Assembly (NCBI GenBank): GCA_002373875.1
Contig: DFKQ01000022.1
Location: forward strand, 1-22,542
Reading direction: 5' to 3'
DNA: 22,542 bases
Source of the DNA: Lachnospiraceae bacterium UBA3641
GTDB lineage: Bacteria; Bacillota; Clostridia; Lachnospirales; Lachnospiraceae
Both the position numbers and the translations under genes were made by a program. Below, one piece after another: positions 1-7,884 of the stretch. Every line of letters begins with the position of its first letter. The stretch's first letter is position 1. The notes below the pieces were generated by a model. That model was not told the DNA's origin and searched no databases. It saw only the letters and a program-made list of their open reading frames with translations.

Positions 1-1887
1 GAATACCGCGAGCGCCGCAACCACTACGCCGTTTATTCCGTAAACACTCCTATCGACGGGTTTGACACTTCAAGGGATGCCTTCCTGGGCGCTTATCATG
101 ATAACCATGATCCCGAAGTCGTTTTCGAAAAGGGGGCATGCACCGGCTCGATAGCCCACGGTTGGTCACCTGTCGGCGTACATCAGATAAATGTAACCCT
201 TAAGCCCGGCGAGACCAGATCATTCGTTTTCGTTCTCGGCTACTGCGAGAATCCCGATGATGACAAGTGGGAAAGCAAGGGCATTATAAAGAAGGATCCG
301 GCAAATAAGCTTCTTAATAAATATAAGACGGATGCCGATGTTGATAAGGCCTTCAAGGAACTTAACGACTACTGGACCGACCTGCTCAGCATTTATACTC
401 TTGAGTCAAATAACGACAAGGTCAACAGGATGGTCAATATCTGGAACCAGTACCAGTGTATGGTCACCTTCAATATGTCCCGTTCGGCTTCCTATTTCGA
501 ATCAGGAATCGGAAGGGGCATGGGCTTCAGGGACAGTAACCAGGATCTTCTCGGATTTGTTCATCTTATACCGGAGCGTGCAAGGGAGCGTATCATCGAC
601 ATCGCTTCAACCCAGTTCGAGAACGGATCGGCTTACCACCAGTACCAGCCTCTTACCAAGAGGGGTAATTCAGATATAGGTTCGGGCTTCAATGACGATC
701 CTCTCTGGCTCATAGCAGGCGTATCCGCCTATGTGCGTGAGACAGGCGATACTTCCATACTTAAGGAGCAGGTTCCCTACGATAATGACATGAGCAAGGC
801 AACCACCCTTATGGAACACCTTAAGCGTTCCTTTGACTTTACAGTTAATAACAAGGGGCCCCACGGACTTCCCCTTATCGGCCGCGCCGATTGGAACGAC
901 TGCCTTAACTTAAACTGCTTCTCGGAGCATCCCGGAGAATCATTCCAGTGCTTCGGCCCCTCCGAAGGTCCGGTTGCGGAATCAGTCTTCATCGCAGGTA
1001 TGTTTGTAAAATACGGTGAAGAATACGCTCAGCTTGCCGAACTTATGGGGGATGATGCGGAAGCCGCACGCGCCCGCAAGGAAGTTCAGGTAATGTATGA
1101 TGCAGTCCTTAAGGACGGCTGGGACGGCGACTGGTTCGTCCGTGCGTATGACGCATACAGTCACAAGATCGGTTCCAGGGAATGCGAAGAAGGTAAGATC
1201 TTTATTGAATCCAACGGCTTCTGCTCACTGGCAGGTATCGGCGTTAAGGAAGGGCTTGCACAGAAGGCTCTTGATTCCGTTAAGGAACACCTTGACTGCA
1301 AGTACGGCGTTATGATCTTACAGCCTGCTTATACAAGGTATCACTTAGAGCTTGGTGAGATATCCTCTTATCCGCCCGGATATAAGGAGAATGCCGGAAT
1401 CTTCTGCCACAATAATCCCTGGGTATCCATTGCCGAGACGGTTATCGGACGCGGGGACCGGGCCTTTGAGATCTATCAGAAGACCTGTCCCGCATACACG
1501 GAGGAAATATCCGAGATCCACAAGACCGAACCCTATGTATACTGCCAGATGGTTGCGGGTAATGATGCTTATATCCCCGGCGAGGGCAAGAACAGCTGGC
1601 TTACGGGTACAGCCGCATGGACCTTCTGCAATATATCCCAGTACATCTTAGGTGTTTATCCGACCCATAAGGGCCTGCAGGTTGACCCCTGCGTACCTCA
1701 CGGCTTCGGTGACTTTAAGATAACACGTAAGTTCCGCGGTGCCACCTATACGATCAATGTCAAGAATCCGTCGGATGTTGAGAAGGGTGTCAAGACCATG
1801 ACGGTTGACGGCAAGGAAGTATCCGGAAACGTTATCCCTTACGAAGAAGGCAAGAAGGAATACGCCGTAGAGATCGTGATGGGTTAA
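1..1887 (+). CDS. Cellobiose phosphorylase (GH94), 5'-truncated by window
   Basis: The frame is open from base 1 and ends at TAA 1885-1887, giving 628 residues of a protein that is usually about 810, so the N-terminal part lies outside the window. The family splits cellobiose with phosphate into glucose 1-phosphate and glucose in the cytoplasm, saving ATP during cellulose or beta-glucan use. The GH94 hallmark DWNDCLN begins at residue 297 (889-909); this motif contains the general-acid aspartate. It is followed by PGESFQCFGPSEGPVAESVF, very like clostridial cellobiose phosphorylases. A C-terminal beta-domain follows the (alpha/alpha)6 barrel, with GLQVDPCVPHGFGDFKITRKFRGATY-like spacing. Cellodextrin or other GH94 phosphorylases are possible, but the motif context favours cellobiose. 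Operon partners, if any, are upstream of the window. The gene converges on the antiporter gene, with a strong hairpin between them. Confidence 0.9.
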   Translation, partial: EYRERRNHYAVYSVNTPIDGFDTSRDAFLGAYHDNHDPEVVFEKGACTGSIAHGWSPVGVHQINVTLKPGETRSFVFVLGYCENPDDDKWESKGIIKKDPANKLLNKYKTDADVDKAFKELNDYWTDLLSIYTLESNNDKVNRMVNIWNQYQCMVTFNMSRSASYFESGIGRGMGFRDSNQDLLGFVHLIPERARERIIDIASTQFENGSAYHQYQPLTKRGNSDIGSGFNDDPLWLIAGVSAYVRETGDTSILKEQVPYDNDMSKATTLMEHLKRSFDFTVNNKGPHGLPLIGRADWNDCLNLNCFSEHPGESFQCFGPSEGPVAESVFIAGMFVKYGEEYAQLAELMGDDAEAARARKEVQVMYDAVLKDGWDGDWFVRAYDAYSHKIGSRECEEGKIFIESNGFCSLAGIGVKEGLAQKALDSVKEHLDCKYGVMILQPAYTRYHLELGEISSYPPGYKENAGIFCHNNPWVSIAETVIGRGDRAFEIYQKTCPAYTEEISEIHKTEPYVYCQMVAGNDAYIPGEGKNSWLTGTAAWTFCNISQYILGVYPTHKGLQVDPCVPHGFGDFKITRKFRGATYTINVKNPSDVEKGVKTMTVDGKEVSGNVIPYEEGKKEYAVEIVMG

Positions 1888-1912
1888 AGTTTATATATTC
1901 TTATCTCCTAAG

Positions 1913-1946
1913 AACAAGGGACGGGGCATACACCCCGTCCCTTGTT
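1913..1946. terminator. Perfect 14-bp hairpin between convergent genes
   Basis: Arms AACAAGGGACGGGG (1913-1926) and CCCCGTCCCTTGTT (1933-1946) are perfectly complementary around a 6-nt loop CATACA. It lies 26 nt after the phosphorylase stop and 46 nt beyond the antiporter stop, so it probably ends both transcripts. On the + strand a T6 run follows only 14 nt later (1961-1966), so it is not a textbook intrinsic terminator. Its GGGACGG core resembles the dispersed palindromes elsewhere in the window, and it may be a diverged member of that family. Confidence 0.6.
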
Positions 1947-1991
1947 GCCATGTGGACGTTTTTTGACACGCCGTTTTTTCTTAAAAAAATC

Positions 1992-3242
1992 TTAGCTGTT
2001 GTCCGAATTTGTTTCCTGATCCTCAGAGACAGATGTTTCACCGTTCACCGATAAAACAGGAGCTTCGGATTCCTTTTTGTACTGTCGTTTCAGCATGACC
2101 GGAGTAATGATGGAGCTTGCAAGTATCAGCATGATAACCGCCGTAAAATAATCGGAGGTGAGCAGTCCTGCCGCCAGTCCTTTCTGAGCGGTGATAAGTG
2201 CCACCTCGCCGCGTGCCATCATACCGATACCTATCTTCATTGAATCCCTGCCGCCAAACCGCAGAATCCTTGCGCACATACCGCAGCCGATTATCTTGCC
2301 GATGAGCGCGACGATAACGAAGCAGATGCTGAACAGAAGCATGATCCCGTTCATTGAGCTGATCGTGGTTTTCAGACCTATACCCGCGAAGAACAGGGGC
2401 GCAAATATCATATAGGAACTGATATCAACCTTACGCTCTATATATTCCCTGTCAGCCAGGTTACACAATATCACACCGGCAACATAGGCTCCGGTGATAT
2501 CGGCGATACCAAAGTACTGCTCGGCTACAAAGCCCAATAAAAAGCAGTAACACAAGCTTATTATCGGTATCCTCCTCGTGTGGGGATGATTATTGTCAAG
2601 CCATACCATGCCCTTATAGAAAAGATAGCCTGAAATGATGGCGATAACAAAGAAGATCACTACCTTCAATACCACGGTGCCGATACCGGCGTTCCCGCCC
2701 GACGAACCGCTCATGCTTATAACAAAGGTAAGCACGACTATACCTATGATATCATCTATTATCGCCGCGCTGGTTATGGTGGTACCGACCGTATCGTTGA
2801 GTTTACCCAGTTCTTTAAGCGTTGCGACAGTGATGCTTACGGAAGTGGCCGACATTATCGTGCCTATGAACAGTCCCTTAAGGAAATTGGGGGACCCGAC
2901 CGTATCAAATCCGTAAAAGGCCATAAACAGTACAGTTCCGAGGGCCATTGGTATCGCAACACCCGCGCATGCGATAAGTGTTGCCTTAAAACCTGTTTTC
3001 TTAAGCTTCTTAAGATCCGTTCCCAGACCGGCTTCAAACATCAGCATTATAACGCCGATCTCAGCCATCTTGGACAGAAAGTCAGTCTCCTGTATAAATC
3101 CGAAAACGGCGGGACCTAAGAAAAGACCTGCCAGTATCTCCCCGACTACCTCGGGAGCACCGATCTTCTTCACGAGAAGTCCCAGCATTTTGGCTGTAAA
3201 CAATATGATCGCCAGATCAAGTAAGAATTGTACCCCATCCAT
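1992..3242 (-). CDS. Monovalent cation:proton antiporter, CPA2 (Kef-type) family
   Basis: A 416-residue membrane protein with about 12 hydrophobic segments and no large soluble domain. The family exchanges Na+ or K+ for protons across the cytoplasmic membrane, for pH and ion homeostasis. The N-terminus (LLVKKIGAPEVVGEILAGLFLGP) is typical of the Na_H_exchanger fold. The paired aspartates of the CPA2 ion site are in SAAIIDDIIGI near residue 165, just after SATSVSITVATLKELGKL. The C-terminal helices include GMMARGEVALI, also typical. No TrkA-N or TrkA-C regulatory domain is attached; the protein ends in a short polar tail. The ATG at 3242 is supported by GGAGGTGA seven bases upstream. It is a single gene, convergent with the phosphorylase and divergent from the tRNA-Ala unit. 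The transported ion cannot be told from sequence. Confidence 0.88.
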   Translation of the reverse strand: MDGVQFLLDLAIILFTAKMLGLLVKKIGAPEVVGEILAGLFLGPAVFGFIQETDFLSKMAEIGVIMLMFEAGLGTDLKKLKKTGFKATLIACAGVAIPMALGTVLFMAFYGFDTVGSPNFLKGLFIGTIMSATSVSITVATLKELGKLNDTVGTTITSAAIIDDIIGIVVLTFVISMSGSSGGNAGIGTVVLKVVIFFVIAIISGYLFYKGMVWLDNNHPHTRRIPIISLCYCFLLGFVAEQYFGIADITGAYVAGVILCNLADREYIERKVDISSYMIFAPLFFAGIGLKTTISSMNGIMLLFSICFVIVALIGKIIGCGMCARILRFGGRDSMKIGIGMMARGEVALITAQKGLAAGLLTSDYFTAVIMLILASSIITPVMLKRQYKKESEAPVLSVNGETSVSEDQETNSDNS

Positions 3243-3343
3243 AGTAAGTCACCTCCATATAAAGATTTTACCATTTTCTTTTATAACCTGCCACATTTTC
3301 TATAGGCCGTTTGCCCGGCTTTTATATTTATTCATAGTAACTA

Positions 3344-3371
3344 TTCCCAAATATAAATCCTGTGCTATAAT
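3344..3371 (+). promoter_or_regulatory. Probable promoter of the tRNA-Ala unit
   Basis: A consensus -10 box TATAAT lies at 3366-3371. The best -35 match is weak (TTCCCA, 3344-3349), with a 16-nt spacer. The expected start, near 3377-3378, coincides with the first base of the long leader stem, which supports the assignment. Confidence 0.5.
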
Positions 3372-3376
3372 AAGTG

Positions 3377-3479
3377 TATCTATCCGTTCATAGGATGAGT
3401 GCGGTATCTGCCGTATTACCCATGGCACTTTTTTTCATTGCGTAGGCTGAGCGGTGACCGATGCGGTAGCGGATAGATA
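3377..3479 (+). ncRNA. Candidate structured leader RNA upstream of tRNA-Ala
   Basis: TATCTATCCG (3377-3386) is perfectly complementary to CGGATAGATA (3470-3479), closing an 83-nt interior. The left arm starts where transcription should start, and the right arm ends one base before the tRNA acceptor stem. Inside is a bulged hairpin that ends in T7 (3398-3435) and a GC-rich segment with GCGGTGACCG and GCGGTAGCGG. I do not recognise it as SRP RNA, 6S RNA, a T-box (no TGGNACCGCG-type motif) or a known riboswitch. It could be a tRNA 5' leader, an attenuator or an independent small RNA. The structure is by eye only. Confidence 0.35.
3398..3435 (+). terminator. Possible attenuator hairpin inside the tRNA-Ala leader
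   Basis: AGTGC (3398-3402) pairs with GCACT (3425-3429), and GGTA (3403-3406) with TACC (3417-3420), leaving a CATG bulge. T7 follows at 3429-3435. It is a moderate intrinsic terminator between the predicted promoter and the tRNA. If functional, it would give a short RNA of about 55-60 nt or attenuate the tRNA transcript. Confidence 0.35.
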
Positions 3480-3480
3480 A

Positions 3481-3553
3481 GGGGCATTAGCTCAGCCGGG
3501 AGAGCGTCAGGTTCGCAATCTGAAGGTCAGGGGTTCGATCCCCCTATGCTCCA
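3481..3553 (+). tRNA. tRNA-Ala, anticodon CGC
   Basis: A complete 73-nt cloverleaf: acceptor GGGGCAT with ATGCTCC, D-stem GCTC/GAGC, anticodon stem TCAGG/TCTGA with loop TTCGCAA (anticodon CGC, reads GCG), and T-stem AGGGG/CCCCT with loop TTCGATC. The third acceptor pair is G-U, the alanine identity element. The discriminator is A73 and the CCA tail is not encoded (the sequence continues TAGC). A predicted promoter and a structured leader precede it. Confidence 0.95.
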
Positions 3554-3674
3554 TAGCTTATTTGTGTTGAATATCTTCAAAGCGTCAGTCATTTCACTTC
3601 TAAACGATAAGTCTTCAGTATAGAATATACTCTCTGAATCATTGATAATTAACCTTATATTGGAGGGGTTAGAT

Positions 3675-5549
3675 ATGGCATCTGTTGATGAAGAACTTAC
3701 AGGTCCGGAGATCACAAATGACCCGGTCACCGTTCAAACAGTATCAGCCGCGGGAGAAACCGATCCCGAGGCTGAGGCTTCTGTCTCTGCTAAAGCGGAG
3801 TCTTCCGTAAATGAATCCGAGGTCAGAAACAGGCTGCGTCCGTTAGACAGGATAAAGACCGGAATGAGTATGCTTGCCGGAATCTTCAGAGCATATCCTG
3901 TAACACTGGGTGCTCTTGTACTTGCGTCCCTTTTGGCCGCCATCATCTTCGAAACGGATGATCACAGCATGCTCCTTACCCGCATTGCCTGTTTTCTTGC
4001 CGCCATGGCGGGGCAGGCTGTATTCCTTGAAGAATGCTTTAAGGATAAGCGTAAGATAAGGATCGCAGGATACATATTGTCCATACCCCTTGCGGTTCTG
4101 TATTCATATATGACTACAGAAACAATTAAATCCCATTTTGGTATTCCCGGAGAAATCATCGAGGATGTTATCGGCCGTTTTTATATAACCTATGCTGCAG
4201 GCCTGTGGCTTGCTGCCATATATCATATGTGCAGGCGTCTTAAATACCGTTTCGAGGAATACTGCCAGAAGACCTTCACTTCCGTTATCAAGACGAGCAT
4301 AATTTACGGGCTCTTTGCTGCCGGCATAGCTGTTATCATGTTCATCTTCAATGAATTGATCTATGACGCAGGCATGATCGGTGGAGTGGAAATATTCCTG
4401 GCAGGCGGCATCTACGCGCCGGCACTCCTTTTCTCCTTCGCGGGCAAAAAGGAAAAGAGCGGACGTTTTGGCAGGATATGCATTCTCTATGCCCTTGAGC
4501 CAATGCTCATCATTGCCATGGCCATCATTTATTTATATATGTTCAAGATCTTCGCGGCATCCGGCTCCCCTTCCAATTCGGTCTTTTCCATCATATCCTT
4601 TCTCTTTCTGGCAGGAGTCCTTATATGGACCCTCGCCCTTGGCACTGACGAAAGGACTAATGCTATGTACAAGATCGCAATGATCCTGCCTTATGCCTTC
4701 ATTCCCTGTATAGCACTGCAGGCCTGGAGCGTGACTTTGCGTATATCCCAATACGGATATACGATGTCAAGGTACTTCGGGGTCGCGCTGATAATCACCG
4801 AGATCATTTATATGATCCTGTACATCCTAAGCAAGATCACGGGACGGGATATGGTTTCATACATACTGCTGACCGGGATAGTCATTTGCGCGGCGGCCGT
4901 TCTGATACCATGGACCAATTACGAGGATACCATCATAAGGTCCCAGCTTAAACAGCTTGAAAAATATACAATAAGCGAAGATCTCGACCGCCATGAACGT
5001 AACGCGGTCCGTTCGATTTACGATATTTTCCAATATGACCTGGGCAGCAGGGGAATGGAAATACTGAAAAAGCGTTATTCGGCGGAAGAACTGGATATCA
5101 TGAGCAGGTACACTTACGCGGATTATGAAGACCTGACTAAATATGTCGATATAGAAGCCGATGCGAAAAACATTGATGTTTCAAACTACTTAACAATGAC
5201 CCGGGTAGAAGGCCGGATAGCTGATGAAGCCGATTCGGCCGGGCACTATATTGACCGATACTATAAGGTCGATCTGTATTGTAATAATGAGCTTATGTTC
5301 ACTGTAAACATAAGCGGCGACATAAAAGAGCTGGTTGAAGGATATAATGATGAAACCGGACACACGCTAACCGGGACGCCTGTTCCCATAGAGATCAACG
5401 AATACTACGATCTTATCATAAGCAGGCTGACTGTTAATTACAATGAAGATGATATGGAGATCGGGTACTTTTCGCTAAACGGTTACATGATGGAGAAGAA
5501 GCACTTCTCCCCATTACATGATGAGGATAAGGAGAGCCTGATCTTTTGA
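3675..5549 (+). CDS. DUF4153-like multi-pass membrane protein
   Basis: A 624-residue protein. The ATG at 3675 is chosen over the upstream ATG at 3642 because GGAGGGG (3662-3668) sits six bases before it. It starts with an acidic cytoplasmic-type tail of about 60 residues. About ten hydrophobic helices follow up to around residue 430, then a soluble C-terminal domain of about 190 residues that is rich in charged residues and Tyr. The segment AWSVTLRISQYGYTMSRYFG, late in the membrane region, resembles the conserved part of DUF4153 proteins, whose function is unknown. It stands alone between tRNA-Ala and a convergent transporter operon. Its stop codon TGA (5547-5549) is formed by the first bases of a dispersed palindromic repeat, so the repeat may have set the present C-terminus. 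Confidence 0.7.
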   Translation: MASVDEELTGPEITNDPVTVQTVSAAGETDPEAEASVSAKAESSVNESEVRNRLRPLDRIKTGMSMLAGIFRAYPVTLGALVLASLLAAIIFETDDHSMLLTRIACFLAAMAGQAVFLEECFKDKRKIRIAGYILSIPLAVLYSYMTTETIKSHFGIPGEIIEDVIGRFYITYAAGLWLAAIYHMCRRLKYRFEEYCQKTFTSVIKTSIIYGLFAAGIAVIMFIFNELIYDAGMIGGVEIFLAGGIYAPALLFSFAGKKEKSGRFGRICILYALEPMLIIAMAIIYLYMFKIFAASGSPSNSVFSIISFLFLAGVLIWTLALGTDERTNAMYKIAMILPYAFIPCIALQAWSVTLRISQYGYTMSRYFGVALIITEIIYMILYILSKITGRDMVSYILLTGIVICAAAVLIPWTNYEDTIIRSQLKQLEKYTISEDLDRHERNAVRSIYDIFQYDLGSRGMEILKKRYSAEELDIMSRYTYADYEDLTKYVDIEADAKNIDVSNYLTMTRVEGRIADEADSAGHYIDRYYKVDLYCNNELMFTVNISGDIKELVEGYNDETGHTLTGTPVPIEINEYYDLIISRLTVNYNEDDMEIGYFSLNGYMMEKKHFSPLHDEDKESLIF

Positions 5550-5573
5550 AACAGGGGACGGTTCCTCGTTTCA
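5547..5573 (+). repeat. REP-like 27-nt palindrome between convergent stops
   Basis: Starts TGAAAC (5547-5552), core AGGGGACGGTTCCTC, ends GTTTCA (5568-5573). It folds with a 6-bp outer stem, one A/C mismatch and an inner GGGGA/TTCCT stem including G-T pairs. TTTT (5574-5577) follows, giving a terminator-like shape for the + gene. It fills the whole gap between two convergent genes: its TGA is the stop of the + gene, and the - gene's stop (5576-5578) begins three bases after its end. Confidence 0.8.
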
Positions 5574-5575
5574 TT

Positions 5576-6874
5576 TTATTCGTAACGCAATGCATCTATC
5601 GGGTTCATCTTGGCTGCCTTGTTGGCAGGGTAGAATCCGAAGAATACGCCGACCGCCATGGAGAAGAGAAGCGCACCTATAATGGAGCCGGGTGTCGGCG
5701 ATGCGGCATACCCAAGAGCCTTGGCACCTATTGACCCGCCGATAAGCCCCACCAATATGCCGAGAATTCCCCCAACAAGACACAATACGATCGATTCCAT
5801 GATGAACTGAACCCTTATGGATCCGTTGGTCGCACCAAGTGCCTTACGGGTTCCTATCTCCCTGGTACGTTCGGATATGGAAACCAGCATTATGTTCATG
5901 ACTCCGATACCGCCGACCACCAGTGAGATGGCCGCCACTATCGATATTGCCGTCGATACGGTCCCAAGCATTGAAGTCATAGCCGAAACCATCGATGCCA
6001 GAGAGAAGGTCACCAGCGTAAAGTCCTTGTTATTGTGATAATACCTGTTCATAAAGCCCTTGACTCTGGTGGCGAATTCATCCGAATCGACTCCGGTTTT
6101 GGTCATTATGGTGAAATCAGTAAATCCCTTGGCATGATTCTTCTTAAGGGCTGTATTAAGGGGAATATACACAAAAGTCTGAGAATCCTTCGCAGATGTC
6201 ATTTCGAACTGTTCCGTTTTATAGGTATAGACTCCCACGATCGTAAAAACATAATATTTATGGGAAGAACCGGACATTTCTATCTCGATATCATGTCCGA
6301 TGGCCTTACTGTTATCTCCTCCGAACATGTTATTGACAAAGCGGTCGGACACAATGCATACAGCCTTCCCGGCTTCATAAGCCCTCTCACTTATCATACT
6401 GCCGGCGGACATTTCTATATTGTTGGCCTTAAAATAGCCGGGGTTAACCCCCATAAGTGAAATGTTGGCGTAATTCCTGCCCTTCTCAACCCTGGTCTCT
6501 CCGAGGCCTGATTCGACCGATACATCTTCGATATCATCGGGGAATTCCGCTATCAGGGCCTTTATCATATCCTTGGTGATAAGATCATCATCCGAAGGAG
6601 ATTTCCTGCGGTAATATGCCTCATACCGCATACCTGTCTCCTTTACCTCATCTTCACTCTCCCGCTGCTGAATGCCCACGATCACGTTGTTGGCACCCAT
6701 GCCTTCCATTTCGGATGTGATCGAATTGGTCAGGGAATTGCCGACAGTTACTATCGCGATAACCGATCCTATACCTATGATTATTCCGAGCATGGTAAGG
6801 AGGGAGCGCATTTTATTTGTAAGCAGGGCAGTAAAGGCAAGCAACAGGTTCTCAAGAAACAGCAACTTTTCCAC
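5576..6874 (-). CDS. ABC transporter permease, MacB/FtsX type
   Basis: A 432-residue permease with the MacB layout. The first membrane helix is at about residues 25-47 (MLGIIIGIGSVIAIVTVGNSL). A periplasmic-core-like extracytoplasmic domain of about 230 residues follows, then three C-terminal FtsX helices starting with VVGGIGVMNIMLVSISERTREIG and ending PANKAAKMNPIDALRYE. Such permeases use ATP hydrolysis by a partner to drive extracytoplasmic movement or export of peptides, drugs or lipid-linked substrates. The GTG start at 6874 has an AAAGGGGA ribosome site and overlaps the end of the ATPase gene by 23 nt, so translation is probably coupled. It is the last gene of the adaptor-ATPase-permease operon. 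Its stop lies three bases from the dispersed palindrome at 5547-5573. The substrate is unknown. Confidence 0.9.
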   Translation of the reverse strand: MEKLLFLENLLLAFTALLTNKMRSLLTMLGIIIGIGSVIAIVTVGNSLTNSITSEMEGMGANNVIVGIQQRESEDEVKETGMRYEAYYRRKSPSDDDLITKDMIKALIAEFPDDIEDVSVESGLGETRVEKGRNYANISLMGVNPGYFKANNIEMSAGSMISERAYEAGKAVCIVSDRFVNNMFGGDNSKAIGHDIEIEMSGSSHKYYVFTIVGVYTYKTEQFEMTSAKDSQTFVYIPLNTALKKNHAKGFTDFTIMTKTGVDSDEFATRVKGFMNRYYHNNKDFTLVTFSLASMVSAMTSMLGTVSTAISIVAAISLVVGGIGVMNIMLVSISERTREIGTRKALGATNGSIRVQFIMESIVLCLVGGILGILVGLIGGSIGAKALGYAASPTPGSIIGALLFSMAVGVFFGFYPANKAAKMNPIDALRYE

Positions 6875-7850
6875 TCCCCTTTCTTTCGTTAATGATATTA
6901 CCGTCCTTAAGGGTCAGTATCCGTTCGCATTCCTCTGCAAGCTCAGGTGAATGTGTTATAAGGATTATGGTCTTACCCTGCTCATCATGCAGCCTGTGGA
7001 AGATGTCCATTATAAGGCGGCCGGTCTGAGAATCAAGGGCTCCCGTAGGCTCATCCGCAAGGATTATTGCCGGATCATTGGCCATGGCACGAGCTATGGC
7101 AACACGCTGCTTCTGACCACCCGACAGTTCATCGGGCTGATGCCGCATACGATCCTCCATCTCAACCATGGCAAGGAGCTCCCTGGCGCGCTTGCTTCTT
7201 TTACTCATGGGCATTCCCGCATAGAGCATGGGAAGCTCGACATTCTTAAGGGCAGAAGTCCTGGCAACCAGATTATATGTCTGGAATACGAAACCTATCT
7301 TCTTACATCTTATAGCTGACAGGTCCTTATCCTTGGCTGCGAACATATCCACCCCGTCAAGATAATACTGACCTTCCGTAGGACGGTCAAGGGCGCCTAT
7401 CATATTCATAAGAGTTGACTTGCCAGAGCCCGACTGGCCTACGACTGCCACGAACTCACCACGCCTCACCTTCATATCTATTCCGTGCAGGACCTCAAGC
7501 TCGTTTGGCTGACCGATAAAGTAGCGCTTGATGATGCCATGCATATCGATGACAATGTCGCTGACCCCGACCTCTGTGTAGTGAGGTTTATCTTTTGCCA
7601 CCTCAGCTTCCTTTTCCGGCGTGGACTCTTTGGTCTCTGATTTTTTCTTTTTCTTCTTCTTTTTTCCGGCTTTGGGCGCAGAAGAACCCACAGCCTCTTC
7701 TGTCTTCAGGTCAGGTGCAGTGTCGGTAATATCTTCTATAATAAGCTCTAAATCATCATCATTTTTTTTATTTGTTTTCTTGAATTTTATGTTTGATTTT
7801 GAATTCATTTCTGTTTTCATATCAGTATTCATTTTACCTACTAAATCCAC
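6852..7850 (-). CDS. ABC transporter ATPase, MacB/LolD type, with charged N-terminal extension
   Basis: A 332-residue ATPase with all motifs: Walker A GQSGSGKST (138-146), Q-loop Gln190, signature LSGGQ (242-246), Walker B IILADE (262-267), followed by PTGALD, and H-loop His300. It energises the permease encoded next. LolD/MacB ATPases are usually about 225-250 residues; here roughly the first 95 precede the ATPase fold. That extension is highly charged, with an acidic stretch (DDDLELIIED) and a run of eight lysines at 63-70. The start is uncertain. GTG 7850 has AAGGA almost touching it, while ATG 7832 has a weak AGTAGGT upstream; either way most of the extension is kept. It lies 34 nt downstream of the adaptor gene and overlaps the permease gene. 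Confidence 0.9.
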   Translation of the reverse strand: MDLVGKMNTDMKTEMNSKSNIKFKKTNKKNDDDLELIIEDITDTAPDLKTEEAVGSSAPKAGKKKKKKKKSETKESTPEKEAEVAKDKPHYTEVGVSDIVIDMHGIIKRYFIGQPNELEVLHGIDMKVRRGEFVAVVGQSGSGKSTLMNMIGALDRPTEGQYYLDGVDMFAAKDKDLSAIRCKKIGFVFQTYNLVARTSALKNVELPMLYAGMPMSKRSKRARELLAMVEMEDRMRHQPDELSGGQKQRVAIARAMANDPAIILADEPTGALDSQTGRLIMDIFHRLHDEQGKTIILITHSPELAEECERILTLKDGNIINERKGSGKVAVS

Positions 7851-7884
7851 TTCCTTGGTATTTGGTGGGTATTTGGGCGGCCTC

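Noticed and set aside
3377..3479. tRNA leader as a T-box, GEMM (cyclic di-GMP) or SRP RNA.
   Set aside because: No T-box TGGNACC motif, no SRP tetraloop region and only a short GGTAGCGG resemblance to GEMM; kept only as an unassigned structured leader.
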